IMG/VR virus record: IMGVR_UViG_3300017971_000182
Location: 1-22,943 of that record
From: a virus
DNA length: 22,943 bases
Direction: 5' to 3' (one strand)
The notes under the pieces are model-generated. The model made no database searches and had not been told where the DNA came from. It worked only from the letters and a program-made list of their open reading frames with translations. Positions 20,811 through 22,943 of this stretch are shown here, one piece after another. Positions within the stretch are counted from its first letter, which is position 1; the number at the start of each line of letters is the position of its first letter. The position numbers and the translations under genes were made by a program.

Positions 20811-22450
20811 ACCGAAACTCCCTCTGAGTTTGATTTGGATTCGTCGGCCGCGTCGTCATCGTCGCCGGGTTCCATGCCCATAATTTGCGCCTGCGTTTTG
20901 GTGGGATCTTCGGCCATGTTTTGGCGCTCTTCGTCGCGGTCAAGATCCTCGCGTGCGCTCCAGGTGGCGTTGCTGAGAATGCCGGCCTGTGACAGAATCT
21001 CGTTGCGCTCGGTCTCTTCCTTCTGGTTCCGGGCAACCACCGGCTTGCACTCGACGCTCAACTCCAGCGTGTCCCACAGCGAGTCACGCGCGCCACCGAA
21101 GCGGCCCGCCGATGCCGCACGATCTAGCACGCGCTGTAGCAGCTGCGTGTACGCCTTGCGGTAGTGCCACTGCCGGGCTTCCAGGGCACGTACAAACGGC
21201 CCTTCTGCAACGAGTGAGGAGGCAAGGTTGTTGTTGGATGAGTCGCCTGAGATCAGGCCCTCCGGCATCTGCCAGCGGCTGCCGATGTTCCGCAACGCGG
21301 CTTGGAGGCTTTCGATCAGCGCCGATGACTTATCTGATTGACCCATCGGCCCGGCAGTGTACGTCATGCCCTGAGGCACCGAAAGGATCGTGGCACCATC
21401 GTATCGTGCCGCAACCGTACTGTCCCCGTGGCGATTCGTGATCGGCGTGGAACCCAGTGCGGATGGCATCGAGCCCTCGGGATGCTCCCTGATCCACGCA
21501 ATGGCCGCCTGTACAGTGGCCCCTTCCCGGAGGTTGCGCAGGAGTTTCTTCACCCCGGGCAAATCGTTGATCACGCTGAAGAAATCCGAAACGCCCCGCT
21601 TCGCCTGCCGGTCGACCCACTCCGTCTTGAGGTGGAACACGTCATCGGCGTCGACCTCTTCGCCCTGCCGCCCGCGTTTGTCAGCGTATTGAGATGTGAC
21701 CCAATAAGCGATTGGTGTCGCGGTGTCGTCTTTTTCGGTGAGAATCCCGTACTTCCAGCTGTGCTGATCACTGGCGTGGGTGGCCGTTTTCTCCGTCGGC
21801 TCCTTCACTTGCTCCGGCTCGATCGATTTCAGCCGAACGCCCAGGTCCGAAAATTCATCGTCGACGAATTCAAGGAAAGCCTCCCCGTCGCGCCGGGTCC
21901 GGCGGAATATCTCAGACTCCCAAGACTGCCAGTCCACGTCCAGAAGCCACTTGTCGAGCGCCGCCTGCACCTCCGCCACTAGCGGGTTCTCCGGCGGGCG
22001 CTGTACGGGCGCTGCGTCCGGGTCCAACGGATCGGGCGCCGCCGGTATCTCTGGCCGGTCCCCGGGCTTCTTTCGCTCCGTGACCGTATAGGTGAACCCG
22101 GTAAAGATGGCGAACTGCGTAAGAACGTCAAGCACATTGACTGCGGTGGGGCAGTACGCCTCGACGATCCGGGCTGCGTCGATAATCTCGGTCTGCTGGG
22201 ACTCCGTGCGATAGAACGGGGGCAGGTCGCCATGTTGCCGGCTGCCCGGCCGTGCGGTGTGCGTCGAGCCCGCAGAGTAGGCGTAGAGGTCGTTTGCCGC
22301 TGCCCCCAGGCCGGCAGCAAGCGGGCCAACGTGCTGATAAGGATCGGCGGAAGCCCAGGCATCCTCCAAAGCGTGGCGAGCCTGGAGGGCTTTCCGATAG
22401 TCCTCTTCGGCCTTGTGCTGATTGCCAAGCCGTTGAAGAAATGTGGCCAT
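20807..22450 (-). CDS. Portal protein
   Basis: This 547-residue protein forms the dodecameric DNA gate of the head and docks the terminase. The ATG at 22448-22450 is preferred; a TTG 12 codons earlier lies in the -35 element of the candidate promoter. Recognisable features are an N-terminal helical region with LPPFYRTESQQTEIIDAARI, a stem region GVSDFFSVINDLPGVKKLLR, and the GDSSNNNLASSLVAEGPFVR segment near 415-435. An Asp-rich C-terminus (GMEPGDDDDAADE) follows. Order with the protease and capsid genes confirms the call. The ribosome site upstream of the ATG is poor. Confidence 0.9.
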   Translation of the reverse strand: MATFLQRLGNQHKAEEDYRKALQARHALEDAWASADPYQHVGPLAAGLGAAANDLYAYSAGSTHTARPGSRQHGDLPPFYRTESQQTEIIDAARIVEAYCPTAVNVLDVLTQFAIFTGFTYTVTERKKPGDRPEIPAAPDPLDPDAAPVQRPPENPLVAEVQAALDKWLLDVDWQSWESEIFRRTRRDGEAFLEFVDDEFSDLGVRLKSIEPEQVKEPTEKTATHASDQHSWKYGILTEKDDTATPIAYWVTSQYADKRGRQGEEVDADDVFHLKTEWVDRQAKRGVSDFFSVINDLPGVKKLLRNLREGATVQAAIAWIREHPEGSMPSALGSTPITNRHGDSTVAARYDGATILSVPQGMTYTAGPMGQSDKSSALIESLQAALRNIGSRWQMPEGLISGDSSNNNLASSLVAEGPFVRALEARQWHYRKAYTQLLQRVLDRAASAGRFGGARDSLWDTLELSVECKPVVARNQKEETERNEILSQAGILSNATWSAREDLDRDEERQNMAEDPTKTQAQIMGMEPGDDDDAADESKSNSEGVSV

Positions 22451-22456
22451 GCCTAA

Positions 22457-22486
22457 TTCATAGGCACGGGCCCCCGGGAATGTCAA
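22457..22486 (-). promoter_or_regulatory. Candidate late promoter before the portal gene
   Basis: On the - strand TTGACA (22481-22486) is followed after 18 nt by TATGAA (22457-22462), in the 52-nt gap before the portal gene. The start would fall about at the portal ATG, six bases after the -10, so the transcript would have little or no leader. No usable Shine-Dalgarno lies between. Confidence 0.5.
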
Positions 22487-22502
22487 CCCCTATTGTGGGG
22501 TG

Positions 22503-22943
22503 CTACTTCATCGCCACGAACTCATTGAGTATTTTTACAATCCCGGGCTTACGGCCACTTCTCGCCGCGTTCCAGCCGCGCACCACGATCTCAGCCTTAG
22601 CCGAGGTATGCAGTCTCTGCGCAGTCGACCGAAAGGCTGCAAATAGCCTTTCGCGAACTTGCCAACTCCAAGAACTTTTTCCGATATTCTCACCGGTCAT
22701 TAGGCCGTGAAAGTAGGTCTCGGCAAGATCTACATCAATCGATGATCCGATATAGTGAAAGGCCGCAATTATCCCGGAGGGGATGGTTCCTCGAATCCCG
22801 CCGGCATTTTTCGGAAGCACACAAAAGTCCCGTATGCCGGGATGTGTGTCTAACAATTGTCGGAGCTGATGCCGGGTGAGCTTGAGAGCCCATCCAGAAC
22901 CGTTGCTTTGAAATGTCCCATGGTTGTACAGGTTCAACCAACG
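22503..22943 (-). CDS. DGQHR-motif protein, C-terminal part (continuation of 486..1)
   Basis: This is the 3' part of the protein that begins at 486. It is open at the right edge of the window; a TTG at 22937 is an artefact of that cut, not the true start. Bases 22821-22943 duplicate 1-123. The C-terminal part is helical (TRHQLRQLLDTHPG, VDLAETYFHGLM, VRERLFAAFRSTAQRL) and ends in a basic RSGRKPGIVKILNEF segment. The frame ends at a TAG (22503-22505), 17 nt before the candidate portal promoter. Confidence 0.88.
   Translation of the reverse strand, partial: RWLNLYNHGTFQSNGSGWALKLTRHQLRQLLDTHPGIRDFCVLPKNAGGIRGTIPSGIIAAFHYIGSSIDVDLAETYFHGLMTGENIGKSSWSWQVRERLFAAFRSTAQRLHTSAKAEIVVRGWNAARSGRKPGIVKILNEFVAMK
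22821..22943. repeat. Terminal direct repeat, right copy
   Basis: Identical to bases 1-123; see the left copy. The unit after removal is 22,820 bp. Removing one copy restores a single uninterrupted 268-codon frame. Confidence 0.97.

Noticed and set aside
22451-22486. TTG start giving a longer portal protein
   Set aside because: The TTG is the first half of a TTGACA -35 element and has no properly spaced ribosome site; the ATG at 22450 fits better.

Overview
This window looks like one complete genome of a small tailed double-stranded DNA phage (Caudoviricetes). Bases 1-123 are repeated exactly at 22821-22943. A single reading frame runs from 486 down to base 1 and continues without a break into 22820 down to 22503, so the molecule is circular or circularly permuted with a unit length of 22,820 bp. 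I found no convincing gene on the + strand. About forty genes all read on the - strand, most joined by ATGA, TGATG or TAATG overlaps and preceded by good Shine-Dalgarno sequences. The sequence is G+C rich. The host cannot be read from the DNA; the style of several proteins (a Sec-exported protein with a proline-rich linker, LamG-like proteins, a papain-like peptidase) reminds me of Planctomycetota phages, but this is a weak inference.

In transcription order the map starts in a 370-bp control region (7950-7581). It holds a sigma70-type promoter with an inverted repeat exactly in its -35/-10 spacer, a cluster of TTGACA/TGTCAA sites, and several hairpins. The early block follows: a 33-codon ORF, two small unknown proteins, a 21-repeat pentapeptide protein, a winged-helix replication-initiator candidate whose gene contains iteron-like repeats (5954-6081), a PD-(D/E)XK exonuclease, a RecT/Bet-type annealing protein, a small membrane protein, a putative small terminase, an unknown protein, a RusA-like resolvase, a second membrane protein, the large terminase, and a 44-codon ORF. 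A strong intrinsic terminator (512-547) follows, then a DGQHR-motif protein that spans the contig ends.

The late block begins at 22486 with a second candidate promoter placed so close to the portal ATG that the message may be leaderless. It continues with portal, prohead protease (carrying an internal start that may make a scaffold), a putative decoration protein, and major capsid protein. An unusual cassette comes next: a small hydrophobic protein, a Sec-exported protein, a papain-like cysteine peptidase, two small proteins and a holin-like protein. Then come a LamG protein, candidate head-completion and tail-terminator proteins, a two-module beta protein that may be tail tube, several unknown tail-region proteins, a tail-collar fibre with a histidine-rich C-terminus, and a KTSC-domain protein.

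Notably absent are an integrase, a recognisable repressor, a DNA polymerase, a peptidoglycan hydrolase, and any recognisable tape-measure protein. The phage seems to depend on host replication enzymes, to carry its own recombination genes (exonuclease, annealing protein, resolvase), and possibly to lyse cells with a protease-based cassette.
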